5,296 nucleotides of DNA from Candidatus Latescibacterota bacterium (GCA_022827165.1 JAJDTN010000346.1:1-5296), one strand, 5' to 3'; shown: positions 1 through 5,296, counted from the first letter of the stretch. A program made the numbers and translations. Notes: generated by a model not told the origin, from the sequence alone.

Positions 1-456
1 CAGGTACTTGAAGAACATCTTCATCTTGTTGGCCGAGTCGTTCCCCATCCCCGTCTCGCGGCGGAAGTAGGCGACCATGTCGCGGTCGGTCATCTCGCCG
101 TTGCTGTCGCGGTACTGGCCCAGCAGCTCGGGGTAGAGGTCGTCGAGCACCTCGGCGATGGCCTGCCGGCGGGACTCCTTCTGCACCAGGCTCTTCAGCC
201 GGTCCGTGGGGTGCTGCTCGGCGTCGATCAGGCCCATGGCCTCGACGCCGCGGAGGAAGCGGTAGATCATGGACGGCGTGCGGATGATGGCGCGCACGTA
301 GTCGCGGTCGATCTCCTCGGGAACCTTGCTCTGCAGTCGGGAGAGGAACTTCTCGAACTGGGTCTTGGTGATGTAAGGATACCAGGGCTTGTCCTTGCCC
401 TGCTGGCCCTCGCCCTCGCCGGCGACGACCTCCTCTTCATCCCTGGATTCTGCCAT
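1..456 (-). CDS. DUF5343-family protein, partial at its C-terminus
   Basis: This reading frame has no stop before the left edge, so 152 N-terminal residues are visible and the C-terminus is missing. The ATG at 456 is preceded by a GGAG-like ribosome site about 9 nt upstream. Residues 1-24 are acidic and Gly/Gln-rich (runs of Glu, GEGEGQQG) and look disordered. From residue 25 the sequence WYPYITKTQFEKFLSRLQ, a later helical segment (IYRFLRGVEAMGLID) and YFRRETGMGNDSANKMKMFF follow the pattern of DUF5343 proteins, which start with a YPY-type motif and resemble a winged-helix, DNA-binding-like fold. I recognise the family from memory of its pattern, not from a search. Its function is unknown. 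It lies 57 bp downstream of queF on the same strand and may be the last gene of that operon or an independent gene. No transmembrane segment or signal peptide is visible. Confidence 0.7.
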   Translation of the reverse strand, partial: MAESRDEEEVVAGEGEGQQGKDKPWYPYITKTQFEKFLSRLQSKVPEEIDRDYVRAIIRTPSMIYRFLRGVEAMGLIDAEQHPTDRLKSLVQKESRRQAIAEVLDDLYPELLGQYRDSNGEMTDRDMVAYFRRETGMGNDSANKMKMFFKYL

Positions 457-487
457 GGGAATACGCTCCGATGAGATGGATGGCGAA

Positions 488-503
488 GCCGTGGCGCCAC
501 GGC
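488..503. repeat. 16-nt perfect palindrome between queF and the DUF5343 gene
   Basis: The sequence GCCGTGGCGCCACGGC equals its own reverse complement. As RNA it could form a 6-bp GC-rich stem with a GCGC loop. It sits in the 57-bp gap after the queF stop. No T-tract follows it on the minus strand (TTCGCC follows instead), so it is not a classical intrinsic terminator. It could be a transcript-stabilising hairpin, an operator for a dimeric regulator, or chance in GC-rich DNA. Confidence 0.35.
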
Positions 504-513
504 CCCCGTACGG

Positions 514-861
514 TCAGGGGTGGGCGGCGGTCACCTTGGTGGTGATGCCCCCGCGAGCGCTGTAGTCGCCGACCACGGTCATCCGCCTGGGTGCGCATGC
601 GGCCACGAGATGATCGAGGATGGCGTTGGTCACGGCTTCGTAGAAGATGCCCTGCTGGCGATAGGACTGCAGGTAGAGCTTGAGAGACTTGAGCTCCAGG
701 CAGCTGTCGCCCGGGACATAGGTGATATGGATGGTACCGAAGTCCGGTTGGCCGGTCCGGGGACAGACCGAGGTGAACTCGGGACAGTCGATGTCGATCG
801 TGTACTCCCGACCCGGTTCGGGGTTCGGGAAGATCTCAAGGAGGTCCTCGGGATGGGGCAT
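514..861 (-). CDS. queF: NADPH-dependent 7-cyano-7-deazaguanine reductase (preQ0 reductase), unimodular type
   Basis: QueF reduces the nitrile of preQ0 to the primary amine preQ1 with two NADPH in the cytoplasm. preQ1 is then inserted into tRNA on the way to queuosine. The 115-residue protein shows the family core: [20 protein letters not shown], with the nucleophilic cysteine at residue 33 (forms the thioimide with substrate) and the catalytic aspartate at 40. The QueF motif follows as [14 protein letters not shown] (55-68), then a substrate-binding glutamate in GIFYE (75) and the C-terminal GDYSARGG (98-105). The length fits the short type I (YkvM-like) enzymes rather than the two-domain E. 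coli form of roughly 280 residues. The ATG at 861 is the only sensible start: the same frame upstream has no ATG, GTG or TTG before the stop of the preceding gene. No good Shine-Dalgarno sequence is visible. It lies 45 bp downstream of the amidase-like gene, in the same operon as queC. Confidence 0.96.
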   Translation of the reverse strand: MPHPEDLLEIFPNPEPGREYTIDIDCPEFTSVCPRTGQPDFGTIHITYVPGDSCLELKSLKLYLQSYRQQGIFYEAVTNAILDHLVAACAPRRMTVVGDYSARGGITTKVTAAHP

Positions 862-862
862 C

Positions 863-891
863 CCCCGAGAAACTAGGCCACGCCCTCGGGG
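863..891 (-). promoter_or_regulatory. Inverted repeat directly upstream of the queF start
   Basis: On the minus strand CCCCGAG (891-885) pairs with CTCGGGG (869-863), a 7-bp GC-rich stem with a 15-nt loop that ends one base before the queF ATG at 861. In the mRNA it would bury the G-rich stretch just before the start codon, the only possible ribosome-binding sequence there. It could lower queF initiation or make it depend on translation from the upstream gene. The stem is visible in the sequence. A regulatory role is inference, and the preQ1 riboswitch consensus is not present on this strand. Confidence 0.3.
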
Positions 892-906
892 CCGGCAAGT
901 TGTGCC

Positions 907-2490
907 TCAGGCGAGGAAGCGGGTCAGCACGTTCGCCGTAATGCGGGAGACGGCGTCGTCCACGAGGATCGAGGCGGGCCAGGTGATGGAGCCCACGGAG
1001 AACACCTCGCCGCCGCTGCGGGTGTCGAAGTGCACGATCTCGCCGCCGCCCTCGTCGGGGTTCATCCCCTTGGCGACGACGTGCACGTTGGCGGGTGAGC
1101 TCGGCGAGGTCTTGTCGGTCTCGTGTCCGGAGGCGCCGCCCGGGATCCTCATGTGCAGGCTGGCCTGGCCGAAGCGGTCGCCCTCGGCGAGGCCGGTGCC
1201 GGCAAGAGTCCAGTGGCCGGCGTCGATGACCCGGTAGGGCGCCGCGGTCATGATGCCCGATTCGGAGTAGACGACACCGAGGAGGTTGGCCTCCGACTCG
1301 ACTTGGGGGTGAAAGCGGCTCTCGGCCCCGCGGCGGGCGAGCTCCCGGGCGTTGCCGTTGAAGGCCTTCATCGTACCTTCGTCGAGCATCTCGATTCTGC
1401 AGTTGAGCCCGTTGCCGCCCAGGTACATGAGCTTGCCGCCGCGCTCGAAGACCCAGGACTTCACGGCGCGGTACATCTCCTCCGACCAGTACTCGGGATG
1501 GGTGCTGATCACCAGGACCCGGTAGTCGTCGAGCCGCAGCTGGCCGTAGTGGAGCTGGGTCTCCGCCCAAAGGTCGTAGCAGAAGCCCTGCCTCTCCATC
1601 CATCCGAGGAGGCGCCACTCGGCCTCGGCCAGGTGGCAGGCCGCGCGCCCCTCGATGGGGCCGGTGAGCCGCGCCTGGAGGGGGATGTGGTTGACCGGCT
1701 CGGGCCGGTCGAAGGAGAGGGGGGCGTAGTCGTCGGCTCCGTAGGTGTCGTGGTCGGGGTCGGTGTAGCGGTCCAGGTCGAGACGGGCGTTGACCGTCGG
1801 CACGGGCGGCACCCGGTCGGGATGGATGTAGTTGCTGCGGCCGCCGAAGTTGTTGTAGGCGTTCCAGGTGATGTTGCTGGCCAGGACCGCCACCGGGGCT
1901 GCGGGGGCGGCGGGCGCCACGATCCACGGGAACGAGAAGAAGCGGCCCCTTTCGGTGGAAGCGTGGAAGTAGTAGAGGCCGCTGCGCTCGGGTGCGGCCA
2001 CCTGCTGCGGATGGCGGGGGCTGGTGTAGCCGTGGCGGTTCCACTGAACCCCGGTCTGCGTGTAGTCCCCGTCCGGCGTGATCTGCACGTTCGCCCGGGG
2101 GCCGTGCTCGTCGTACCAGCCGATGGTGCGCACGAACTCCTTCTCGCGGCCGTAGCGGAACAGTTCCAGCTTGTAGGCCTCGTGGCTGTGAACGCGGAAC
2201 TCGGAGCGCTCGCCGCCGCGCACCCACTTGGGCCAGGCATAGCCCAGCAGCCCGTCGGCGAGGAGCCGGAAGTGACAGGGGCGGCCATCGACGACGCTGA
2301 TGCTCACGCGCTTGCTGCCGTAGCCCTGGCGGGCGAGGACCACCTCCCAGAGTCCCGGCGAGAGATCCGCGTACACGGCGCCGGAGGCGCCGGACCGCGC
2401 CTGCACCACGTCTCCCGCGGGTCCGGTGAACTCCAGAAGCGTGTCCGGCAGGGCCACGTAGCGCTCGTCACTCACGTATCCGATCAGCAT
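907..2490 (-). CDS. N,N-dimethylformamidase large-subunit-like protein with N-terminal carboxypeptidase-regulatory-like domain
   Basis: This 527-residue protein is related to the C-terminal catalytic domain of the N,N-dimethylformamidase beta subunit. Residues 1-77 look like a beta-sandwich carboxypeptidase-regulatory-like domain (ASGAVYADLSPGLWEV, then GYGSKRVSISV). The body carries family hallmarks: SGLYYF (170-175), SNITWNAYNNFGG (from 205), VLVISTHPEYWSEEMY (His331, Glu333) and KLMYLGGNGLN. Characterised dimethylformamidase has a mononuclear iron bound by two tyrosines and a glutamate. Likely counterparts here are Tyr173 or Tyr174, Tyr212 and Glu333, so the protein is probably a metal-dependent hydrolase. 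No signal peptide is visible, which implies a cytoplasmic location. The ATG at 2490 follows a GGAG site with 5-nt spacing and overlaps the queC stop by 7 nt (ATGCTGA). A longer in-frame extension to 3261 exists only because it shadows queC. The native substrate is unknown, and no small dimethylformamidase subunit is encoded here. Confidence 0.82.
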   Translation of the reverse strand: MLIGYVSDERYVALPDTLLEFTGPAGDVVQARSGASGAVYADLSPGLWEVVLARQGYGSKRVSISVVDGRPCHFRLLADGLLGYAWPKWVRGGERSEFRVHSHEAYKLELFRYGREKEFVRTIGWYDEHGPRANVQITPDGDYTQTGVQWNRHGYTSPRHPQQVAAPERSGLYYFHASTERGRFFSFPWIVAPAAPAAPVAVLASNITWNAYNNFGGRSNYIHPDRVPPVPTVNARLDLDRYTDPDHDTYGADDYAPLSFDRPEPVNHIPLQARLTGPIEGRAACHLAEAEWRLLGWMERQGFCYDLWAETQLHYGQLRLDDYRVLVISTHPEYWSEEMYRAVKSWVFERGGKLMYLGGNGLNCRIEMLDEGTMKAFNGNARELARRGAESRFHPQVESEANLLGVVYSESGIMTAAPYRVIDAGHWTLAGTGLAEGDRFGQASLHMRIPGGASGHETDKTSPSSPANVHVVAKGMNPDEGGGEIVHFDTRSGGEVFSVGSITWPASILVDDAVSRITANVLTRFLA

Positions 2491-3170
2491 CGGCTCTCCA
2501 GGGGATCGGGAAGGCCCGCGGCGGCGAAGCCGCGGGACCGGAGGCGGCAACTGTGGCAGTCGCCGCAGGGGGACTCGGTGTCGAGGTAGCAGGACCAGGT
2601 GAGGTCCAGCGGTGCTGCCAGCTGCATGCCGCGGCGGACGATGGCCGCCTTGTCGAGATGGAGCAGGGGCGTGCGCACGCCGATCCGCACAGAGGGCGGA
2701 GTCGCCGCCTCCACCAGACGGCCGAAGGCGCCGAAGAAGGCGGGCTGCGTATCCGGGTAGGGCGAGCCGGGCGCGTGGGCGCCGCAGTAGATCTCCGGGG
2801 CGCCGAGAACCTCGGCCCAGGCGACGGCCGCCGAAAGGAGGCTGGCGTTGCGGAAGGGCACGTAGGTTGACGGGACCTCTCCGGCGCGAGGGTTTGCCCC
2901 GGAGATGGGGATTCCCGGGTCGGTCAGGCTCGATCCGCCGAACTCCCGCAGGTAGCGCAGGTCGACCTCCCGGCGGTGCGCGAGGCCGTAGTGATCGGCG
3001 ATCTCCAGGAAGGCCCGGCGCTCGCGGCTCTCGGTCAGCTGGCCGTAGCGGGCGTGCAGGGCCGCCACCTCGCCGGCCGTCCGGCGCACGGCTTCGGCGA
3101 GGGCGACGCAGCTGTCGAGGCCCCCGCTGACGAGGGCGATGGCGGTGATGGAGGGAACCGGACGGGTCAT
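2484..3170 (-). CDS. queC: 7-cyano-7-deazaguanine synthase (preQ0 synthase)
   Basis: QueC is a cytoplasmic ATP-dependent enzyme that converts 7-carboxy-7-deazaguanine and ammonia to preQ0, through an amide intermediate, in queuosine biosynthesis. The 228-residue protein shows the PP-loop SGGLDS (15-20), YGQ (42-44), PSTYVPFRN (100-108), YCGAH, and four C-terminal cysteines, 194, 202, 205 and 208 (SCY...CGDCHSC), which match the structural zinc site. The ATG at 3170 places the PP-loop 14 residues in, as usual for the family. A GTG at 3200 would add 10 residues, but that extension runs through the TATATT promoter-like box, so I reject it. The stop overlaps the next start by 7 nt, indicating translational coupling. 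queF lies two genes downstream. queD and queE are not in the window. Its 5' end faces ispH across 59 bp. Confidence 0.95.
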   Translation of the reverse strand: MTRPVPSITAIALVSGGLDSCVALAEAVRRTAGEVAALHARYGQLTESRERRAFLEIADHYGLAHRREVDLRYLREFGGSSLTDPGIPISGANPRAGEVPSTYVPFRNASLLSAAVAWAEVLGAPEIYCGAHAPGSPYPDTQPAFFGAFGRLVEAATPPSVRIGVRTPLLHLDKAAIVRRGMQLAAPLDLTWSCYLDTESPCGDCHSCRLRSRGFAAAGLPDPLESRC

Positions 3171-3184
3171 CGTTTGGCGGAACC

Positions 3185-3215
3185 AATATAGGTTTGACAC
3201 TCCCCGGGGGGTCCA
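3185..3215 (-). promoter_or_regulatory. Candidate promoter for the queC operon
   Basis: Reading leftward, TATATT (3190-3185) matches five of six bases of a -10 box. TGGACC (3215-3210) matches four of six bases of a -35, but the 19-nt spacing is longer than ideal, so the -35 is doubtful. Initiation about 7 nt downstream would fall near 3178 and give a leader of only about 8 nt before the queC ATG at 3170. No Shine-Dalgarno sequence is visible there, which fits a very short leader. The elements interleave with the ispH promoter on the other strand. Confidence 0.35.
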
Positions 3216-3221
3216 TAGATT
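3194..3221 (+). promoter_or_regulatory. Sigma-70-type promoter for ispH and the vertex genes
   Basis: A perfect -35 hexamer TTGACA (3194-3199) is followed after 16 nt by TAGATT (3216-3221), four of six matches to the -10 consensus. The spacer contains the palindrome CCCCGGGG (3202-3209). The predicted transcription start, 6-9 nt past the -10, is 3227-3230, at or just before the ispH ATG at 3230. The mRNA would therefore be leaderless or nearly so. No Shine-Dalgarno sequence precedes that ATG, which is consistent. Confidence 0.55.
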
Positions 3222-3229
3222 CCTGCGCC

Positions 3230-4498
3230 ATGGCCTTCAAGCAGTTCGATCGGGTGCCCAATCACTACTCCGGCCCCGTGATTCAGCGGATCAAGGACTT
3301 CCGGGAGAACGAGGGCAAGCGCTCGCTGGCGCCGACCCGCCTGACCGTGGGCCAGCTCGAAGTCCTCGTCCCCCGCCACTTCGGGTTCTGCTACGGCGTG
3401 GAGCGGGCCATCCACATGGCCTTCTCCGCCATGGACCGGCATCCCGACAAGCGCTTCAACCTGGTGAGCGAGATCATCCACAATCCCCTGGTCAACGACG
3501 ACCTCGAGGGCCGGGGGGTCCGCTTCATGCACGACCAGAACGGGGAGCGCCTCGTCTCCGAAGAGGAGATCTCCTCCGACGATGTCGTCCTGATACCGGC
3601 CTTCGGGACGACGCGGGAGATCGAGGAATCCCTGCGGCGCAGCGGCATCGACACCGCGTCGGAGGAGTTTCGCGAGCACTACGACACCACCTGTCCCTTC
3701 GTTTCCAAGGTCTGGACCCGCGGCGAGGAGCTCGCCCGCGAGGGCTACACGATCATCATCCACGGCAAGTACCGCCACGAGGAGACGCAGGCCACGCGTT
3801 CGCACACCCAGCAGTACGGCAGGACCCTTGTCGTCCTCGACCGGGAAGAGGCGCTGAAGGTGGCTGCCTACGTCACCGGCCGGACCGGTGTGGGCGAGTT
3901 CCGCGAGGCCTTCGAGGGCAAGTGGTCGGAGGGCTTCGACCCCGAACGGGACCTGGCGCGGGTGGCCGTCGTCAACCAGACGACGATGCTCGCCGAGGAG
4001 ACCAAGGAGGTGGCCACCATCCTCCGCGACGCCATGGCCGAGCGTTACGGGTCCGAGGCCCTCGACCATCACTTTGCGGATACGGCCGACACCCTGTGCT
4101 ACGCCACCAACTGGAACCAGAACGCCACCCGGGCGCTGCTCGACAGCGAGCCGGACCTGGCCGTCATCGTCGGCGGCTACAACAGCTCCAACACCTCTCA
4201 CCTGGTGGAGATCTGCGAACGGGTGATGCCGAGCTACCTGATCGGTTCGGCCGCCGACCTGCTGTCCCGCGAGCGCATCCGCCACTACGACATCCACCGG
4301 AAGGAGGTCGTCGAGACCGGGATGTGGCTCCCGGAGGAGTTGCCCGCGCGCCTGGTGATCACCTCCGGCGCCAGTTGCCCGGACGTGCTGATGGACGACG
4401 TGGTGCAGCGCATCGCCGGATACTACGGATACGACGGCGACGACATCCGGGCGGGACTCAGGAACCTGGCTCTGCACGAGCCCGCGGCCGTGTCCTGA
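3230..4498 (+). CDS. ispH: 4-hydroxy-3-methylbut-2-enyl diphosphate reductase, long type
   Basis: IspH (LytB) reduces HMBPP to IPP and DMAPP, the last step of the cytoplasmic MEP isoprenoid pathway, using an oxygen-sensitive iron-sulfur cluster. The three cluster cysteines are Cys54 (FGFCYGVERA), Cys155 (DTTCPFVSKVW) and Cys290 (DTLCYATNWNQ). Other active-site motifs are EIIHNP (81-86), HGKYRHEET, VVNQTTML, GGYNSSNTSH and SGASCPD (the last includes an extra Cys383). At 422 residues it exceeds the 316 of E. coli and resembles the cyanobacterial/plant branch. Shared traits are an N-terminal extension of about 45 residues, IPAFGT where E. coli has SAHG, and an insert (FEGKWSEGFDPERDL) before NQTTM. 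I chose the ATG at 3230 because the upstream in-frame TTG at 3194 is part of the -35 box. The first vertex-protein gene follows after 6 nt, implying co-transcription. Confidence 0.95.
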   Translation: MAFKQFDRVPNHYSGPVIQRIKDFRENEGKRSLAPTRLTVGQLEVLVPRHFGFCYGVERAIHMAFSAMDRHPDKRFNLVSEIIHNPLVNDDLEGRGVRFMHDQNGERLVSEEEISSDDVVLIPAFGTTREIEESLRRSGIDTASEEFREHYDTTCPFVSKVWTRGEELAREGYTIIIHGKYRHEETQATRSHTQQYGRTLVVLDREEALKVAAYVTGRTGVGEFREAFEGKWSEGFDPERDLARVAVVNQTTMLAEETKEVATILRDAMAERYGSEALDHHFADTADTLCYATNWNQNATRALLDSEPDLAVIVGGYNSSNTSHLVEICERVMPSYLIGSAADLLSRERIRHYDIHRKEVVETGMWLPEELPARLVITSGASCPDVLMDDVVQRIAGYYGYDGDDIRAGLRNLALHEPAAVS

Positions 4499-4504
4499 AG
4501 CGAG

Positions 4505-4807
4505 ATGGTCCTGGCGCGGGTCAAGGGGCAGGCGGTGGCCTCGGCCAAGGTCGCCACTCTCGAGGGCCGGAGACTGCTGCTCGTGGAGTTGCTCACCGTC
4601 GATGGCGAGGAAGCCCTTCCCACTCGCAGGCACCTGGTCTGCGTCGACTCCGTGGGCGCCGGCCAGGGCCAGGTCGTCCTCCTGGTGCAAGGCAGCTCCG
4701 CCCGTCAGAGCCCGGGGATGGGTGACCTGCCCGTGGATGCCGTTCTCGTGGGCATCGTCGACTCGGTGACCTCCGGCGGCCGTCGATTCGTCCAGGCGGC
4801 CGCATGA
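4505..4807 (+). CDS. EutN/CcmL-family microcompartment vertex protein 1
   Basis: Members of this family assemble as pentamers that cap the twelve vertices of polyhedral bacterial microcompartment shells. The 100-residue product has the full signature: N-terminal strand LARVKGQAVAS (3-13), LLLVELLTVDG, the loop VDSVGAG (47-53), VVLLVQGSSARQ (57-68), and the closing strand PVDAVLVGIVD (76-86). The last 14 residues form a tail beyond the core. It is the most canonical of the three vertex genes here. The ATG lies 6 nt after the ispH stop with only a weak GAAGCGAG upstream, so coupling to ispH translation is likely. Its stop overlaps the next start by 4 nt (ATGA). No shell hexamer or cargo enzyme is in the window, so the compartment's chemistry cannot be read from it. 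Confidence 0.93.
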   Translation: MVLARVKGQAVASAKVATLEGRRLLLVELLTVDGEEALPTRRHLVCVDSVGAGQGQVVLLVQGSSARQSPGMGDLPVDAVLVGIVDSVTSGGRRFVQAAA

Positions 4808-5064
4808 GAGTGGCGCGGGTCATCGGCAACGTGGTGGCCGCCGAGCGTCATCCCGCCCTCGACCATCGCCGGATCCTGGTCGTCGACGACGGCGACGGCG
4901 ACGCGGCCCTGCAACTGGCGGTCGACGCCGTGGGCGCCGGTCCCGGCTGCCGGGTCCTGGTGGCCGATTCGGGCGCCGCCGGCAGCGCGGTGACGGGCCT
5001 GGAGTTCCCTCCCGTGCGCAGCGTCGTCGTGGGTATCCTAGACGGCGCCGAAGAGCCGCCGTGA
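4804..5064 (+). CDS. EutN/CcmL-family microcompartment vertex protein 2
   Basis: This 86-residue paralogue of the preceding gene keeps the N-terminal strand MRVARVIGNVVAAERHPAL, the strand RRILVVDD, the loop VDAVGAGPG (40-48) and the closing strand VRSVVVGILD (71-80). The usual GSSAR-like segment after the third strand is replaced by SGAAGSAVTG (56-65), and the usual PVDAAIVGIVD reads PPVRSVVVGILD. It should still adopt the small beta-barrel pentamer fold, but this subunit region probably differs from the canonical form. The start overlaps the previous stop (ATGA) and its stop overlaps the next start (GTGA), so the three vertex genes are translationally coupled. Confidence 0.88.
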   Translation: MRVARVIGNVVAAERHPALDHRRILVVDDGDGDAALQLAVDAVGAGPGCRVLVADSGAAGSAVTGLEFPPVRSVVVGILDGAEEPP

Positions 5065-5296
5065 AGCTCGCCCGCGTCCTCGGGCAGGTGGTTCTGTCAC
5101 GGACGGTCGAGCCGTACCGCGACAAGAGCCTGCACCTGGTGCAGGACGTGGACGGCGAGTTGCGGGGCGTGGGCGATCCCGAGGTGGCCGTCGGTTGGCA
5201 GGCCATGGCGGAGGGAGACCTGGTGGTTGTCGAGGTTTCCCGCGAGGCATGCAACGCCTTCGAGGACAGGGTTCCGGCCGACGCCGCCATCATCGG
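5061..5296 (+). CDS. EutN/CcmL-family microcompartment vertex protein 3, partial (3' end off window)
   Basis: The reading frame starts with GTG overlapping the preceding TGA by 4 nt and is open to the right edge, showing 78 complete residues. The start MKLARVLGQVVLSRTVEPY, the strand SLHLVQDVDG (23-32) and the end VPADAAIIG (71-79, the last codon incomplete) match the vertex-protein family. The central loop, normally VDAVGAG-G, reads AVGWQAMAEGD (43-53), and the GSSAR-like element reads VSREACNAFED (59-69). It is thus the most divergent of the three, with an extra cysteine (Cys64). About 10-20 residues probably lie beyond the edge. Family membership is clear from position and from the N- and C-terminal strands. 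A specialised role is inference. Confidence 0.85.
   Translation, partial: MKLARVLGQVVLSRTVEPYRDKSLHLVQDVDGELRGVGDPEVAVGWQAMAEGDLVVVEVSREACNAFEDRVPADAAII

Noticed and set aside
868..877. AAACTA-like segment near queF resembling part of a preQ1-I riboswitch
   Set aside because: The AAACTAG reads on the plus strand, opposite to queF. On the queF sense strand there is no matching loop, A-rich tail or ribosome-site pairing of the preQ1 riboswitch, and the gap is only 45 nt.
1123..2589. 488-residue open frame on the plus strand, antisense to the amidase-like gene
   Set aside because: The composition (Val/Gly/Ala/Glu/His-rich with no recognisable motif) is what the complementary strand of a GC-rich gene gives. 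The minus-strand protein has clear family motifs.
2484..3170. QueC-like protein of a defence (CBASS-type) or DNA-modification (dpd) system
   Set aside because: All canonical QueC motifs and the zinc cysteines are intact and a canonical QueF is in the same operon. No nucleotide cyclase, TGT-like DNA transglycosylase or other defence gene is seen.
3171..3200. GTG start for queC at 3200, adding 10 residues
   Set aside because: The extension runs through the TATATT box and gives an N-terminal tail not typical of QueC. The ATG at 3170 puts the PP-loop at the usual distance.
3194..3229. TTG start for ispH at 3194, adding 12 residues
   Set aside because: The TTG is the beginning of a perfect TTGACA -35 box, there is no ribosome site upstream, and the extra residues (TLPGGSIDSCA) look non-coding.
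2491..3261. In-frame N-terminal extension of the amidase-like protein back to 3261 (784 residues total)
   Set aside because: It covers the whole of queC in another frame, is rich in Arg/Pro/Gly as GC-rich shadow frames are, and crosses the divergent promoter region. The ATG at 2490 has a ribosome site and begins the recognisable domain.
3167..4690. 507-residue open frame on the minus strand, antisense to ispH
   Set aside because: It shadows ispH, whose cysteine motifs and active-site signatures are unambiguous on the plus strand, and it runs into the vertex gene.

Overview
The window is a GC-rich, gene-dense bacterial chromosomal segment with two divergent gene sets separated by only 59 bp (3171-3229). 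The GC-rich codon use, the long IspH of the cyanobacterial/plant-like type, a queuosine pathway and genes for bacterial microcompartment (BMC) vertex proteins together suggest a free-living bacterium. Possible groups are Planctomycetota, Myxococcota or a Krumholzibacteriota/Eisenbacteria-like lineage, but the sequence does not fix the phylum. I see no mobile-element genes, CRISPR array, tRNA or rRNA.

Minus strand, from about 3170 down to 1: queC (preQ0 synthase), a 527-residue protein resembling the large subunit of N,N-dimethylformamidase, queF (preQ0 reductase), and a DUF5343-family protein cut by the window edge. queC and the amidase-like gene overlap by 7 nt. The later gaps are 45 bp and 57 bp, so the four genes probably form one transcription unit. 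QueC and QueF catalyse consecutive steps (CDG to preQ0, then preQ0 to preQ1) of queuosine tRNA-modification biosynthesis. The amidase-like protein and the DUF5343 protein have no known place in that pathway.

Plus strand, from 3230 to the right edge: ispH (last step of the MEP isoprenoid pathway), then three consecutive EutN/CcmL-family genes encoding pentameric BMC vertex proteins. The first vertex gene starts 6 nt after the ispH stop. The next two are joined by 4-nt stop/start overlaps (ATGA, then GTGA). The third runs off the right edge. This looks like the start of a microcompartment shell operon read through from the ispH promoter. The hexameric shell genes and cargo enzymes would have to lie beyond the window.

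The shared 59-bp intergenic region carries a consensus -35 (TTGACA) and a plausible -10 facing ispH. They are placed so that the ispH mRNA would be leaderless or nearly so. A TATATT -10-like box faces queC. The most interesting points are the triple vertex-gene run coupled to ispH, the sequence divergence of vertex proteins 2 and 3, the amidase-like gene inside a queuosine operon, and the interleaved divergent promoters.
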